From Microbacterium hydrothermale (GTDB lineage: Bacteria; Actinomycetota; Actinomycetes; Actinomycetales; Microbacteriaceae), in NCBI RefSeq assembly GCF_004854025.1, contig NZ_STGM01000005.1, forward strand, positions 1-64,000: a stretch of DNA of 64,000 nucleotides. The letters are read 5' to 3'. Made by a program: the position numbers and the translations under genes. The notes below the pieces were generated by a model that saw nothing but the letters and a program-made list of their open reading frames with translations, had not been told where the DNA came from and did not search any database. The stretch's first letter is position 1, and every line of letters begins with the position of its first letter. Of the stretch, positions 16,311-25,780 are shown piece after piece.

Positions 16311-17969
16311 ATGACTGAATTGGCGGCGCCCACCCTGGCCGCGACCACGACCGTCGAGATCGATGGGTTCTCCCTCGACATCACCACGATCGCCCTTGTG
16401 GCGCGTGGGCTGCCCGACGGATCGTTCCCGACCGTGGTGCTCACCGATGAGGCCCGCCGGGTCACGAACGAAGCCCGCGCGTACGTGGAGGCGCACTTCC
16501 TCGCGGAGGACGCGCCCGCGATCTACGGCATCAACACCGGGCTCGGTCGCCTCATGGACGTGCGGGTGCCGGCCGAGGACCAGGCGCGGTTCCAGCGACT
16601 CGTCATCAACTCGCACTCGGCGGGCATCGGCGAGCCGCTCCCGCTCGACGAGACCCGCGCCCTGCTCCTGCTCCGCGCCAACGCGATCGCCAAGGGCATG
16701 TCGGGGGTGCGCATCGAGTGCATCGACCGCCTCATCGAGATGCTCAACGCCGACGTCCTCCCGGTGATCCCCGGGCAGGGCTCGGTGGGCGCCTCCGGCG
16801 ACCTCGCCCCCCTGGCGCACCTCGTGAGCGTCATGGTCGGACACGAGAAGGCCGAGGCCTACCACCGCGGCGTCCGGATGCCGGCGGTCGAGGCCCTGAC
16901 CGCGGCCGGGCTGTCGCTGGACTTCGAGCTGAAGCAGAAGGACGTCCTCGCGCTCATCAACGGCTCGACCATCTCGCTGGCCACCGCCTGCCTCGCGCTC
17001 ACCGATGCGTGGAGCCTCACGCGCCAGGCCGACGTCGCTCTCGCCCTCTCCCTCGAGGCCGTGCGCGGCGAGCTCGACGCCTTCGACGAGCGCATCCATA
17101 CCGCGCGCAACGCTCCCGGGCAGGTGTCGGTCGCCGCCAACGTCCGCGCCCTCACCCAGGGCAGCGAGCGCACGGTCGAGGAGGCCCGCGAGATCCAGCT
17201 TCCCGACGAGCAGCGCCCCGGCGGCTACAAGCGCCGCGTCCAGGACGCCTACTCGCTGCGCTGCGCCCCCCAGGTGCACGGCACCACACGCGAATCACTG
17301 CAGTTCGCCGAGACGCTGCTGGTGCGCGAGGCCAATGCCGCCACCGACAACCCGCTCGTGCTCAGCGACGGCAAGGGCGGCTACGACGTGCTCTCGGGAG
17401 GCAACTTCCACGGCGAGCCGATCGGCGTCGCCGCCGACCTCATCGCGATCGCCATCGCCGAGATCGGCGCGATCTCGGAGCGCCGCTCCTTCCGTCTGAC
17501 CGACCCGAACCTCAGCTACGGCCTGCCGCTGAACCTCGTGGGCGGTCAGCTCGGCCTCAACACCGGATTCTCGATCGTGCACTGCGCGGCCGCGGCCATC
17601 GCGTCGGAGAACAAGGTGCTGTGCTTCCCCTCGGTCGTCGACTCGATCCCGACCAAGGCGAACCAGGAGGACCACGTGTCGATGTGCACGTTCTCGTCCC
17701 GCAAGGCGCGCAGCATCATCAAGAACACCCAGATCATCCTGGGCATCGAGTTCATCCTCGCCACCCAGGGCATCGACCTGGGCGCCCCGCACCTCGACGG
17801 TCGTCGTCTCGGCGTCGGCAGCCAGGCGGCCTACGACGCCGTGCGCGAGATCGTGCCGATGACGCGAGAGGACATCTACCAGTCGGAGCAGATGGTCAAC
17901 GCCCAGGCAATGGTCGTTCTCGGCTCCGTCCTCGAGCGCGTCGAAGAGGTCGTCGGAGGCGTTCGGTGA
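16311..17969 (+). CDS. MIO-dependent aromatic amino acid ammonia-lyase (histidase-like)
   Basis: A 552-residue member of the histidine/phenylalanine ammonia-lyase family. The Ala-Ser-Gly that forms the MIO prosthetic group is at residues 161-163 (GSVGASGDLAPLAH). Other active-site parts are present: Tyr72 in YGINTGLG, His102 in N-S-H-S, the ALINGS loop, the RCAPQVHG and SGGNFHGEP segments, and Glu433 in SENK, the position of the catalytic Glu of histidases. His102 and Glu433 make it more histidase-like than phenylalanine-like. There is no urocanase, imidazolonepropionase or formiminoglutamase nearby, so it is unlikely to be a standard HutH. It opens a nine-gene overlapping operon and should release ammonia from the pathway's amino acid. 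Confidence 0.92.
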   Translation: MTELAAPTLAATTTVEIDGFSLDITTIALVARGLPDGSFPTVVLTDEARRVTNEARAYVEAHFLAEDAPAIYGINTGLGRLMDVRVPAEDQARFQRLVINSHSAGIGEPLPLDETRALLLLRANAIAKGMSGVRIECIDRLIEMLNADVLPVIPGQGSVGASGDLAPLAHLVSVMVGHEKAEAYHRGVRMPAVEALTAAGLSLDFELKQKDVLALINGSTISLATACLALTDAWSLTRQADVALALSLEAVRGELDAFDERIHTARNAPGQVSVAANVRALTQGSERTVEEAREIQLPDEQRPGGYKRRVQDAYSLRCAPQVHGTTRESLQFAETLLVREANAATDNPLVLSDGKGGYDVLSGGNFHGEPIGVAADLIAIAIAEIGAISERRSFRLTDPNLSYGLPLNLVGGQLGLNTGFSIVHCAAAAIASENKVLCFPSVVDSIPTKANQEDHVSMCTFSSRKARSIIKNTQIILGIEFILATQGIDLGAPHLDGRRLGVGSQAAYDAVREIVPMTREDIYQSEQMVNAQAMVVLGSVLERVEEVVGGVR

Positions 17970-19345
17970 CCCGCGGCACCGGCGGGTCGGTCGTCGTCCG
18001 CGGACGCGTCGTCACCCCCGATCGCGTGATCGACGACGGCGCCGTCGTGGTGGAGGAGGACCGTATCTCGGCCGTCCTCGACGGTGACGCCGCCGCCGCG
18101 GCCATCGACGGAGCGACGCGCGTTCTGGGCGGCCCCGGCCTGCTGGTGCTGCCCGGGGCGGTCGACGCCCACGTGCACGCGTTCTCGGAGCCGAACGAGA
18201 CCTTCGACGGCGCGACCGCCGCCGCCGCGGCCGGTGGAGTGACGACGATCATCGACATGCCCTACGACGCGGGCAACCCGATCAACACGGCGGACGCCGT
18301 CGTGGGCAAGCGCGAGCGCATCGCCAGCGAGGCGCGCGTCGACGTCGCGTTGCACGGGACCGTCCGCCCTGGCGACGGCGTGCGCGACATCGACGGGATG
18401 ATCGACGAGGGGGTCAGCGGCTTCAAGGTCTCGCTCTTCGAGACCGACCCGGTGCGCTTCCCCCGCATCCCCTCCGACGAACTGCTCGAGGCGTTCACCG
18501 TCATGGCCGCCCGCGGTGTGCGCGTGGGCGTGCACGCGGAGGACGGCGAGATCATCTCGGCCCTCGTCGCGAGCGCGAAGGCGGCCGGTCGCACCGCTCC
18601 CATCGACCACAACCGCACTCGCCCGCCGGTGTCTGAGACGACGTCGGTCGCCCTGGGTCTGGAGGTCGCCGCCGCGGCCGACGTCCGCTTCCACATCTTC
18701 CACGCGAGCCTTCCCGACACCGTCACGCTCGTGACCGAGAAGGCGGCCCACGGGCTCGACGCGACGCTCGAGACCTGTCCCCACTACCTCGTCCTCACCG
18801 AGGACGACATGGACCGCCTCGGTCCGTTCGGCAAGATCAACCCCCCGTTGCGCACGGCCGAACACGCCGCCGGCATGTGGGCGGCCCTGGCCGACGGGCG
18901 CATCGACATGGTGACGAGCGACCACGCGCCGTGGCCCCTGTCGAAGAAGGGCTTCGCCGAGATCTTCGACAACGCCTCGGGCGCCCCCGGGGTGCAAACC
19001 CTCGTGCCCATCATCGTGGGAGCCGGCTACTTCGAAGGCCGCCTCTCGCTGCTGCGCACGGCCGCGGTGCTCGCCACCAACCCGGCGCGCGCGTTCGGCA
19101 TCGACCACCGCAAGGGGTCGATCGCGGTCGGCCTCGACGCGGACTTCGTCGTGATCGACCCGGCCGGCACGACCGAGATCGACGAGATGCGCATGTACTC
19201 GACAGCCACCTGGAGCCCCTACTCCGGAATGAGCTTCCCCGGCCTGATCCACTCCACGATCGTGCGCGGCGAAGAGGTCTACACGGATGCCGCGGGCCTC
19301 ATCGCCGAACCCGGCGACGGCGTCTTCGTCGGACGGGGGCGCTGA
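17966..19345 (+). CDS. cyclic amidohydrolase (hydantoinase/allantoinase/dihydropyrimidinase-like)
   Basis: A 459-residue binuclear-zinc amidohydrolase. Ligands are in the expected order: His69 and His71 in DAHVH, the carboxylated Lys154 in G-F-K-V-S, the His of HIFHAS, ETCPHYL and Asp319 in TSDHAP. A lysine ligand is found in allantoinase, hydantoinase and dihydropyrimidinase, which open cyclic ureides or imides. The C-terminal SPY-GM-FPG...IVRG pattern resembles L-hydantoinases and allantoinases. Its GTG start overlaps the lyase stop. Paired with an M20 carbamoylase-like gene two positions on, it suggests ring opening to an N-carbamoyl compound followed by its hydrolysis. The natural ring is unknown. 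Confidence 0.88.
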   Translation: MTRGTGGSVVVRGRVVTPDRVIDDGAVVVEEDRISAVLDGDAAAAAIDGATRVLGGPGLLVLPGAVDAHVHAFSEPNETFDGATAAAAAGGVTTIIDMPYDAGNPINTADAVVGKRERIASEARVDVALHGTVRPGDGVRDIDGMIDEGVSGFKVSLFETDPVRFPRIPSDELLEAFTVMAARGVRVGVHAEDGEIISALVASAKAAGRTAPIDHNRTRPPVSETTSVALGLEVAAAADVRFHIFHASLPDTVTLVTEKAAHGLDATLETCPHYLVLTEDDMDRLGPFGKINPPLRTAEHAAGMWAALADGRIDMVTSDHAPWPLSKKGFAEIFDNASGAPGVQTLVPIIVGAGYFEGRLSLLRTAAVLATNPARAFGIDHRKGSIAVGLDADFVVIDPAGTTEIDEMRMYSTATWSPYSGMSFPGLIHSTIVRGEEVYTDAAGLIAEPGDGVFVGRGR

Positions 19346-20772
19346 TGGCCGACCAGTCGATGCGCACCTACCTCGACGACCTCGCCGGTGCGGGCGAGTT
19401 GATCGAGGTCACCGGCACCGTGGACGCGCGATTCGAACTCGCGGGCGTCCTCGCTCTTCTCGACCGCGGCCCTGCCGTGCGCATGACCACCGTCGACGGA
19501 TCCCCCTACCCGGTCGTGGGCAACGTGCTGAACTCGCGCGAGCGCCTCGCGCAGGCGATCGGTGCCGACGTCGCCGACTTGCTGCCCCGCCTCGCCGAGG
19601 CGGTGGCAGACCGGCAGGCCGTCCAGGTCATCGCCGACGCCCCGGTGCAGGCCGTGACTCTCCCCCCGGCCACCGTCTGGGCGGAGGTGGTGACCCCGAC
19701 GTTCTTCGAGAAGGACTCCGGCGGCTACATCACCGCGGGGATGATCGTGGCCCACGACCCGGTGACGGGCCACCGCAACGCCTCCTACGCCCGCATCAAG
19801 CCGCTCGACGAGACCACCGGGTTCGTCGGCATCGCCCCCAACCACCACCTCACGGCGATGGCCCGCTCGGCCGCGACGGCCGGGAAGGGGCTCCCCGTCG
19901 CCGTGGTCCTGGGCGCTCACCCCGCGATCCAGCTCGCCGCCTGCTGCTACCTGGGCCTCGGCGACGACGAGCTCGAGCACGCCGCCGCGCTCCTGGGCGA
20001 GCCGGTGCGCGTGGCGCGGGCGCTCACCAGCGAGGTGCTCGTGCCCGCGGAGGCCGAGATCGTCGTCGAGGGCCTGATCCACGCCGACCGCCCCGTGCAC
20101 GAGGGGCTCGTGAACGAGTACCACGGCATGTACGAGGACTACGGTGACGGCTTCACGTTCGAGGTCACGGCGGTCACCCGTCGCACCGATCCGAGCGTGC
20201 ACGTCATCCTCCCGGGCCTGTCATCGGAGCACAGCTATATCGCGGCTCTTCCCATCGCCGCCGGCATCCGCCACGCCCTCCGCAACATCGGATGCGACAT
20301 CGTCGACGTCGCGGTGACGCACTCCGGCGGCGGACGGGTCGATGTCGTGGTGTCGATCGCGAACGCCCGCCCGGGCGGGGCGAAGCGCGTGATCTTCGGT
20401 GCTTTCGCGGCCGTGAGCATGGTCAAGCAGGTGACGGTCGTGGACGCCGACGTCGACGTGTGGGACGAGGAGCACGTCCACTGGGCGCGCACCAGCCGCA
20501 TGCGCTGGGATCGCGACCTCGTGCTCGTCGAGGGCGTGGCCACCGATCGCAACGTGCCCATGCAACGCGACGGCATGGTCACCAAGGTCGGGATGGATGC
20601 CACGGTCACCGCCGGCGACCGCGCGGTGGGCCCCGAATTGGCGGTGCCGCCCGCCGAGGTGGTCCGCGCGATGCGAGACCTCCTCATCGACGAGGGGTGG
20701 GCGGACCGCCTGCGCCCGGCGATCGTCGTTCACAGCGCACTCGTGGCCGACGGGGGGAGGATCCGCGCATGA
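19345..20772 (+). CDS. UbiD-family prenylated-FMN-dependent decarboxylase
   Basis: A 475-residue UbiD-family protein. It shows the early PVVGN and the prFMN-binding region with an Arg (NASYARIKPLD). The acidic loop is EGLIHADRPVHEGLVNEYHG, equivalent to the E-G-x-x-x-P...E-G-P-F-G-E segment of the family. These enzymes reversibly decarboxylate aromatic or alpha,beta-unsaturated acids. The product of the ammonia-lyase is such an acrylic acid, so it is an obvious candidate substrate. The cofactor would come from the UbiX-type gene two positions downstream. The start overlaps the previous stop (TGATG) and its own stop overlaps the next start (ATGA). Confidence 0.9.
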   Translation: MADQSMRTYLDDLAGAGELIEVTGTVDARFELAGVLALLDRGPAVRMTTVDGSPYPVVGNVLNSRERLAQAIGADVADLLPRLAEAVADRQAVQVIADAPVQAVTLPPATVWAEVVTPTFFEKDSGGYITAGMIVAHDPVTGHRNASYARIKPLDETTGFVGIAPNHHLTAMARSAATAGKGLPVAVVLGAHPAIQLAACCYLGLGDDELEHAAALLGEPVRVARALTSEVLVPAEAEIVVEGLIHADRPVHEGLVNEYHGMYEDYGDGFTFEVTAVTRRTDPSVHVILPGLSSEHSYIAALPIAAGIRHALRNIGCDIVDVAVTHSGGGRVDVVVSIANARPGGAKRVIFGAFAAVSMVKQVTVVDADVDVWDEEHVHWARTSRMRWDRDLVLVEGVATDRNVPMQRDGMVTKVGMDATVTAGDRAVGPELAVPPAEVVRAMRDLLIDEGWADRLRPAIVVHSALVADGGRIRA

Positions 20773-22019
20773 AGACCGACATCGGTCTGCCCGACGCCGA
20801 GCGCTTGAGCGCCGACCTGGAGGAGATCTCCCGCCTGGTCGACACCACCCGTCCGGGGTGGAGCAGAGTGGCACTGAGCGAGGTGGAGACGGATTCGCGT
20901 CACCACGTCGCGGCGCTCATGCGCGCGGCCGGTCTCGACGTGCGCGTCGACAACATCGGCAACGTCATCGGCACCCTCTCCGGCAACGGCTCCGACCGCC
21001 GAGCAATCGTGATCGGCAGTCACACCGACACGGTCGACGGCGGAGGGCGATACGACGGCATCGTCGGGGTGCTCGGCGCCATCGAGGTCGCGCGGATGCT
21101 CCAGGAGAGCGGCATCCGCCTCTCCCACGACCTGCGCGTGGTCGACTTCTACAACGAGGAGGCCAACCGCTTCGAGCTGTCGTGCCTCGGCAGTCGCGCG
21201 TTGGCGGGTTCGCTGACGAGCACGCACCTCTCCGCCACGGACGAGACCGGGCGCACCCTCGGGTCCGCGCTCGCCGCGGCCGGCTACGACGACCCGCTCA
21301 GCGGGACGCGGTGGGGTGGCGACGAGGTGCTCGGCTTCCTCGAGCTGCACATCGAGCAGGGGCCCGTGCTCGAACGCGCCGGTCTGCCGCTCGGCATCGT
21401 CACCTCGATCGCCGGGATCTCGCGGTTCCGCACGCTCTTCACCGGTCGCCGCGATCACGCTGGCACCATGCCGATGTCGCTGCGTCATGACGCCGGGTGC
21501 GCGGCCGCGGGCGTCGTGCTGGCGGTCGAGCAGATCGCCGGAACGGCCGATCAGGCCGTCGGCACGGTCGGCTCCGTCACCTTCACCCCCGACGCGACGA
21601 GCGTCGTGACCGAGGCGGCGCTGCTCACGGCGGAGTTCCGCAGCCCCGACCTCGGATGGTTCAGCCTCGCCCGCGATCAGATCGCCGAGATCGCGGCGAA
21701 GGAGGCCGAGAAGCGCGGCCTGACCCACGAGGTCACCTGGCTGCCGTGGGAGCGTCCCACCGCCGTCGATCCCCGCCTGTCGTCGGCGATCGAGCGATCG
21801 GTCTCCGCCCTCGGGCACCCCGCCGCCCATCTGTACAGTGGCGCGGGGCACGACGGCGTCCAGATGGCCAAGCTCGGTCCGATCGGCATGATCTTCATCC
21901 CCTCTCGCGACGGGCGCAGCCACTGCCCCGAAGAGTTCACCGAACTCGACGACATCGTCGTGGGCGTGCACGCCCTGGCGCGTTCGGTGATCACCCTGGA
22001 TCAGGAAGGACTCTCATGA
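20769..22019 (+). CDS. Zn-dependent M20 hydrolase (N-carbamoyl-L-amino acid / allantoate amidohydrolase type)
   Basis: A 416-residue enzyme with the amidase branch signatures of M20: GSHTDTVDGGGRYDG (metal His and Asp), the metal/catalytic glutamates in FYNEEANRF, ELHIEQGPVLE and the dimerisation-domain GRRDHAGTMPM. This branch contains N-carbamoyl-L-amino acid hydrolase, beta-ureidopropionase and allantoate amidohydrolase. All remove a carbamoyl or amidino group with release of ammonia and CO2. It is encoded between UbiD and UbiX genes and overlaps both, so it acts in the same pathway as the cyclic amidohydrolase. Confidence 0.9.
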   Translation: MKTDIGLPDAERLSADLEEISRLVDTTRPGWSRVALSEVETDSRHHVAALMRAAGLDVRVDNIGNVIGTLSGNGSDRRAIVIGSHTDTVDGGGRYDGIVGVLGAIEVARMLQESGIRLSHDLRVVDFYNEEANRFELSCLGSRALAGSLTSTHLSATDETGRTLGSALAAAGYDDPLSGTRWGGDEVLGFLELHIEQGPVLERAGLPLGIVTSIAGISRFRTLFTGRRDHAGTMPMSLRHDAGCAAAGVVLAVEQIAGTADQAVGTVGSVTFTPDATSVVTEAALLTAEFRSPDLGWFSLARDQIAEIAAKEAEKRGLTHEVTWLPWERPTAVDPRLSSAIERSVSALGHPAAHLYSGAGHDGVQMAKLGPIGMIFIPSRDGRSHCPEEFTELDDIVVGVHALARSVITLDQEGLS

Positions 22020-22672
22020 ACCGCACCCGACAGGAGCCCCCCGGGCGCGTGATCGTCGCGATCACCGGCGCCTCCGGCGTGGGGATCGGCGTCCGCATCC
22101 TCGAGTTGCTCCGCATGGACCCGGGTCTGCGCAGCGACGTCGTGATCTCGAAGGCCGGTGCCATGACGCTGCAGGAGGAGTGCGGCCTCAGTCAGAAGGA
22201 GGTCGAGGCGCTCGCCGACGTGGCCCACCGTCCCTCGCACATCGGCGCCTCGATCGCCTCGGGGTCGACCCCGGCCACCGCGATGATCGTCGCGCCGTGC
22301 ACGATCAAGACGCTCAGCGGCATCGCTTACGGTCTCGCCGACAACCTGGTCACCCGTGCGGCCGACGTCTGCCTGAAGGAGGGCGTTCCGACCCTGCTGA
22401 TGGTGCGCGAGTCGCCCCTGCATCGCGGTCACATCGCGGCGATGGATGCCGTGGCCCGGGCGGGCGGGATCATCGCGCCCCCGGTGCCCGCGTTCTACAC
22501 GCGCCCACAGTCGGTGGAAGAGATCATCGACTCCCTGGCCCGCCGTGCGCTCGTGCGCGTCGGCCTGACGCAGTTCCACGCGCGGTCGTGGGAGGGCATT
22601 CCCCGCGACGTCGAGAACGCCGAAGCGACGAGCGTGCTCGGCGACGCGTCGGGGTGGGGCGCGGCGCCGTGA
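22016..22672 (+). CDS. UbiX-family flavin prenyltransferase
   Basis: A 218-residue protein with the UbiX pattern: VAITGASGVGIGVRIL (FMN binding) at the N-terminus, PCTIKTLSGIAYGLADNL, then RAADVCLKE, the VRESPLHRGH segment and PPVPAFYTRP. It attaches a dimethylallyl unit to FMN to make the prenylated FMN that UbiD enzymes need. Having its own copy in the operon indicates that the UbiD protein here depends on prFMN and that the operon is self-sufficient. The final 30 residues (WEGIPRDVENAEATS onward) are an extra tail. It overlaps both neighbours by 4 nt. Confidence 0.92.
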   Translation: MNRTRQEPPGRVIVAITGASGVGIGVRILELLRMDPGLRSDVVISKAGAMTLQEECGLSQKEVEALADVAHRPSHIGASIASGSTPATAMIVAPCTIKTLSGIAYGLADNLVTRAADVCLKEGVPTLLMVRESPLHRGHIAAMDAVARAGGIIAPPVPAFYTRPQSVEEIIDSLARRALVRVGLTQFHARSWEGIPRDVENAEATSVLGDASGWGAAP

Positions 22673-23604
22673 CCAGATTCGTCGTGACCCGGCTGCTGAC
22701 CTCGGTCTTCACGATCCTCGCCATCGCGATCGTGATGTTCGCCCTGCTGCAGCTGCTTCCCGGGTCGCCCTTCAACAACGAGAAGCTCGACGAGATCCAG
22801 CGCGAGCTGCTGACGCAGAAGTACGGTCTCGACGAGCCCGTGATGCTGCGCCTGGGCACCTACCTGCTCAATCTGCTCCGCGGCGACTTCGGAGTCTCGT
22901 ACAACCTCATCCCCGACTTCCCCGTCGCGCAGATGCTCGGCTCCCGCCTCCCGGTGACCATCCGCATCGGTCTGCAGGCGCTCGTGCTCGGCGTGGTGCT
23001 GGGCCTTCTCATCGGCATCGTCTCGGCCATCAAGAAGCGCGGATGGTTCGACAACCTGTCGACCTTCGTCTCGGTGATCGCCTTCAGCGTCCCCTCGTTC
23101 GTCATCGCGCTGCTGCTGGTGTACTTCGTCGGGTTCGAATGGAAGCTGCTGCCGATCCGCTACTCGGAGGACGACCCGTTCGTCTCGAGCATCCTGCCGA
23201 CGATCTCGCTCGCGGCGTACGTGATGGCCGTGACGGCGCGCTACGCCCGCAGCGAGATGCTCGACTGCCTCGACAGCGACTACATCCTGCTCGCGAAGGC
23301 GAAGGGACTGAGCCCCGCGAAAGTGATCGGCCGGCACGCCCTGCGCAACACGATGGTGTCGATCATCACCGTGCTCTCGCCGCTGCTTATCGGCCTCATC
23401 ACCGGCTCGGTCGTCATCGAGCAGATCTTCGGCGCCCCGGGGCTCGGACAGCTCCTGCTCACGGCCATCCAGAACGTCGACTACAACATCGTCATCGCGA
23501 TCAGCCTCGTCTACAGCGTGATCTACATCATCGTGATGCTCGTCGTCGACGTGCTCTACGGCCTCATCGACCCCCGCATCCGATTGGCAGGACAGACGCG
23601 ATGA
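22669..23604 (+). CDS. dppB: dipeptide/oligopeptide ABC transporter permease, DppB type
   Basis: A 311-residue permease beginning at a GTG that overlaps the UbiX stop. It starts with the DppB-type first helix (RFVVTRLLTSVFTILAI...LLQLLPGSPF) and has six membrane segments. The EAA coupling loop is EMLDCLDSDYILLAKAKGLS, with GRHALRN after it. Together with DppC it forms the membrane channel for the ligand captured by the lipoprotein encoded at 13.4 kb. The gene symbol is by family and the substrate is unknown. Confidence 0.93.
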   Translation: MTRFVVTRLLTSVFTILAIAIVMFALLQLLPGSPFNNEKLDEIQRELLTQKYGLDEPVMLRLGTYLLNLLRGDFGVSYNLIPDFPVAQMLGSRLPVTIRIGLQALVLGVVLGLLIGIVSAIKKRGWFDNLSTFVSVIAFSVPSFVIALLLVYFVGFEWKLLPIRYSEDDPFVSSILPTISLAAYVMAVTARYARSEMLDCLDSDYILLAKAKGLSPAKVIGRHALRNTMVSIITVLSPLLIGLITGSVVIEQIFGAPGLGQLLLTAIQNVDYNIVIAISLVYSVIYIIVMLVVDVLYGLIDPRIRLAGQTR

Positions 23605-24668
23605 CCGATCCGAATGTGCAACCCGACCGCGTCGCACCCACCACGGCTCTGGACCCGGGCATCGCGCCGGAGGGCCTGCGGCTGGTGTCCGACGCGAATC
23701 GTCCCGTCACCTCCGTCATCGCGGCCGGGCGCAGCGGCAAAGGCGGGCTGCACGACATCGTGCGGCGCTTCCGCCGCAACGGGCCCGCCATGGTCGGCCT
23801 CGTCGTCCTGGCCGTCATCGTGCTCCTCGCGATCGTGGTCCCCTTCTTCCCGACCGCCGGAGACACGGCCAACGTCGCCTACCGCTTCCTGCCGCCGAAG
23901 GTCCCGGGGCTCGACGCACTCGGCATCCTTAACGGCACCCGCGACGGCGTCGACCAGTACGCCAAAGCGAACGTGCCGGCGGGCACGTACTTCCTGTTCG
24001 GCACCGACGACCTCGGTCGAGACCTTTTCGAGAGGGTGTGGAGCGGCACGCGCGTCTCGCTGCTGGTCGCGGTGATCGCCTTCGCGATCGACGTCGTGAT
24101 CGGCATGACCTACGGTCTCGTCTCGGGTTACTTCGGCGGCCGCATCGACGGGGGCATGCAGCGCGTCGTCGAGGTGCTCTCCGGCATCCCGCAGCTCGTG
24201 ATCGTCACCCTGTTCGTTGTCGCGGTCGGTCCGGGCATCGGCGCGATCGTGTTCGGCCTGCTGTTGAGCAACTGGCTCGCGATGAGTCGCGTCGCCCGCG
24301 CCCAGGCCCTCCGCCAGAAGGGCGAGGAGTACGTGCTCGCCTCGCGCACGCTCGGGGCGCGCAACGGGCACATCGTGTTCGTGGAGATCCTGCCGAACAT
24401 CCTCGGACCCATCGTCACGATGAGCATGTTCTCTATCCCCGCGGCCATCTTCACGGAGTCGTACCTGTCGTTCGTGGGCCTCGGCGTGCAGGCGCCCATG
24501 GCCTCGCTCGGCTCACTCGTCAGCATCGGCTACAAGTCGTTCCTGTCGTACCCCTCGCTCGTGATCATTCCCGTGGTGGTCCTGGGCCTGCTCATGGTCG
24601 CCTTCACGCTCGTCGCCGACGGGTTGAAAGAGGCGACCGATCCCCGTCTCATCAGCCGGAGAGGATGA
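23601..24668 (+). CDS. dppC: dipeptide/oligopeptide ABC transporter permease, DppC type
   Basis: A 355-residue permease with an unusually long polar N-terminus of about 60 residues before the first helix (GPAMVGLVVLAVIVLLAIVV). The DppC-type motifs follow: GTDDLGRDLFERVWSGTRVS, then the EAA loop YVLASRTLGARNGHIVFVEI. It contains an extracellular insert between helices 1 and 2 (about residues 88-135). It pairs with the DppB-type subunit. Its start and stop both overlap neighbours by 4 nt. Confidence 0.93.
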   Translation: MTDPNVQPDRVAPTTALDPGIAPEGLRLVSDANRPVTSVIAAGRSGKGGLHDIVRRFRRNGPAMVGLVVLAVIVLLAIVVPFFPTAGDTANVAYRFLPPKVPGLDALGILNGTRDGVDQYAKANVPAGTYFLFGTDDLGRDLFERVWSGTRVSLLVAVIAFAIDVVIGMTYGLVSGYFGGRIDGGMQRVVEVLSGIPQLVIVTLFVVAVGPGIGAIVFGLLLSNWLAMSRVARAQALRQKGEEYVLASRTLGARNGHIVFVEILPNILGPIVTMSMFSIPAAIFTESYLSFVGLGVQAPMASLGSLVSIGYKSFLSYPSLVIIPVVVLGLLMVAFTLVADGLKEATDPRLISRRG

Positions 24669-25780
24669 CCGTGACCGCGAACGGAACCACCGCAGACGGC
24701 CGCACCCGCCGCCGCGTGCTGTCGGTGCGCGACCTCGCCATCGAGTTCGAGGGCGACACCACCATCAAGGCCATCCGCGGCGCGAGCTTCGACCTCTACG
24801 AGGGCGAGGTGGTCGCGATCGTCGGCGAATCCGGCAGCGGCAAGTCGGTGACCGCCCGCGCGATCCTCGGGCTCATGGCCTCGAACCAGCGCATCACCGC
24901 CGGCTCCATCGAGATCACGCGCTACGAGGACGACGGCACTCCCGTGGTCCGCGACATCGCGCAGATGAACGAGAAGCAGATCCGCCGCGAGATCTGCGGA
25001 CGCCGCGTCGCGATGGTGTTCCAGGACGCCCTCACCTGCCTCGACCCCACCATGACGGTCGGCAAGCAGGTGATGGAGGGGATGCAGGAGCACTTCGGCC
25101 TCGATCGCCGCACGGCGCGCGAGCGAGCCATCGAGCTGCTCGCCGAGGTCGGCATCGACCAGCCGGAGCGTCGCTTCAAGCAGTATCCGCACCAGCTGTC
25201 GGGCGGCATGTGCCAGCGCGTGAACATCGCGATCGCCCTGTCGTGCAATCCCGACATCCTCATCTGCGACGAGCCGACCACGGCCCTCGACGTCACGATC
25301 CAGCTGCGCATCCTCGAGCTGCTCACGCGGCTCCAGGCCGAGCGCGGGCTGTCGGTGATCTTCATCACCCACGACCTGGGCGTCGTGGCCACCGTGGCCG
25401 ACTATGTCAACGTCATGTACGCGGGTCGCATCATCGAACAGGGCAGCGCCGAGCAGGTGTTCTACGACCCGCGGCATCCGTACACCTGGGGTCTGCTCTC
25501 GGCGATGCCCGACCTGGCCACCGATGCCTCGGAGCTGTTCGCGATCCCCGGGAGTCCCGCGAGTCTGGCGAACCTGCCGGAGGGCGACCCGTTCGCCCCG
25601 CGCAACCCGTTCGCCCTCGAAATCGATCTCGTGCGCGAGCCGCCGCTGTTCGACGTCGGCGAAGGGCACCAGGTCGCGTCGTGGCTCGCCCACCCCGACG
25701 CCCCGAACGTCGACATGCCCGCCCCGCTGCGTCACAAGATCGACACGATGCTGGCCGCTCACGAAGGATCGACCCGATGA
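24665..25780 (+). CDS. dppD: peptide ABC transporter ATPase, DppD type
   Basis: A 371-residue ATPase. Walker A is GESGSGKS from about residue 54, the Q-loop is in MVFQDALTCLDPTMTV, the signature is LSGGMCQR, Walker B is ILICDEPTTALD and the switch His is in ITHDLG. The C-terminal half contains the oligopeptide/dipeptide transporter extension (RHPYTWGLLSAMPDL), which often holds an iron-sulfur cysteine cluster; no such cysteine set is visible here. It works as a heterodimer with the following ATPase. Confidence 0.93.
   Translation: MTVTANGTTADGRTRRRVLSVRDLAIEFEGDTTIKAIRGASFDLYEGEVVAIVGESGSGKSVTARAILGLMASNQRITAGSIEITRYEDDGTPVVRDIAQMNEKQIRREICGRRVAMVFQDALTCLDPTMTVGKQVMEGMQEHFGLDRRTARERAIELLAEVGIDQPERRFKQYPHQLSGGMCQRVNIAIALSCNPDILICDEPTTALDVTIQLRILELLTRLQAERGLSVIFITHDLGVVATVADYVNVMYAGRIIEQGSAEQVFYDPRHPYTWGLLSAMPDLATDASELFAIPGSPASLANLPEGDPFAPRNPFALEIDLVREPPLFDVGEGHQVASWLAHPDAPNVDMPAPLRHKIDTMLAAHEGSTR

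Noticed and set aside
17966..22019. Allantoin degradation (allantoinase plus allantoate amidohydrolase) as the explanation of the cluster
   Set aside because: The two enzyme families fit, but no uricase, ureidoglycolate or glyoxylate gene is present. An ammonia-lyase and a UbiD/UbiX pair have no role in that pathway.
16311..22019. Ergothioneine breakdown (ergothionase, hydantoinase, carbamoyl-glutamate hydrolase)
   Set aside because: No thiourocanate hydratase or desulfhydrase gene is present, and the lyase seems to lack the Lys described for ergothionase. UbiD and UbiX would be unexplained. It is kept only as a distant alternative.
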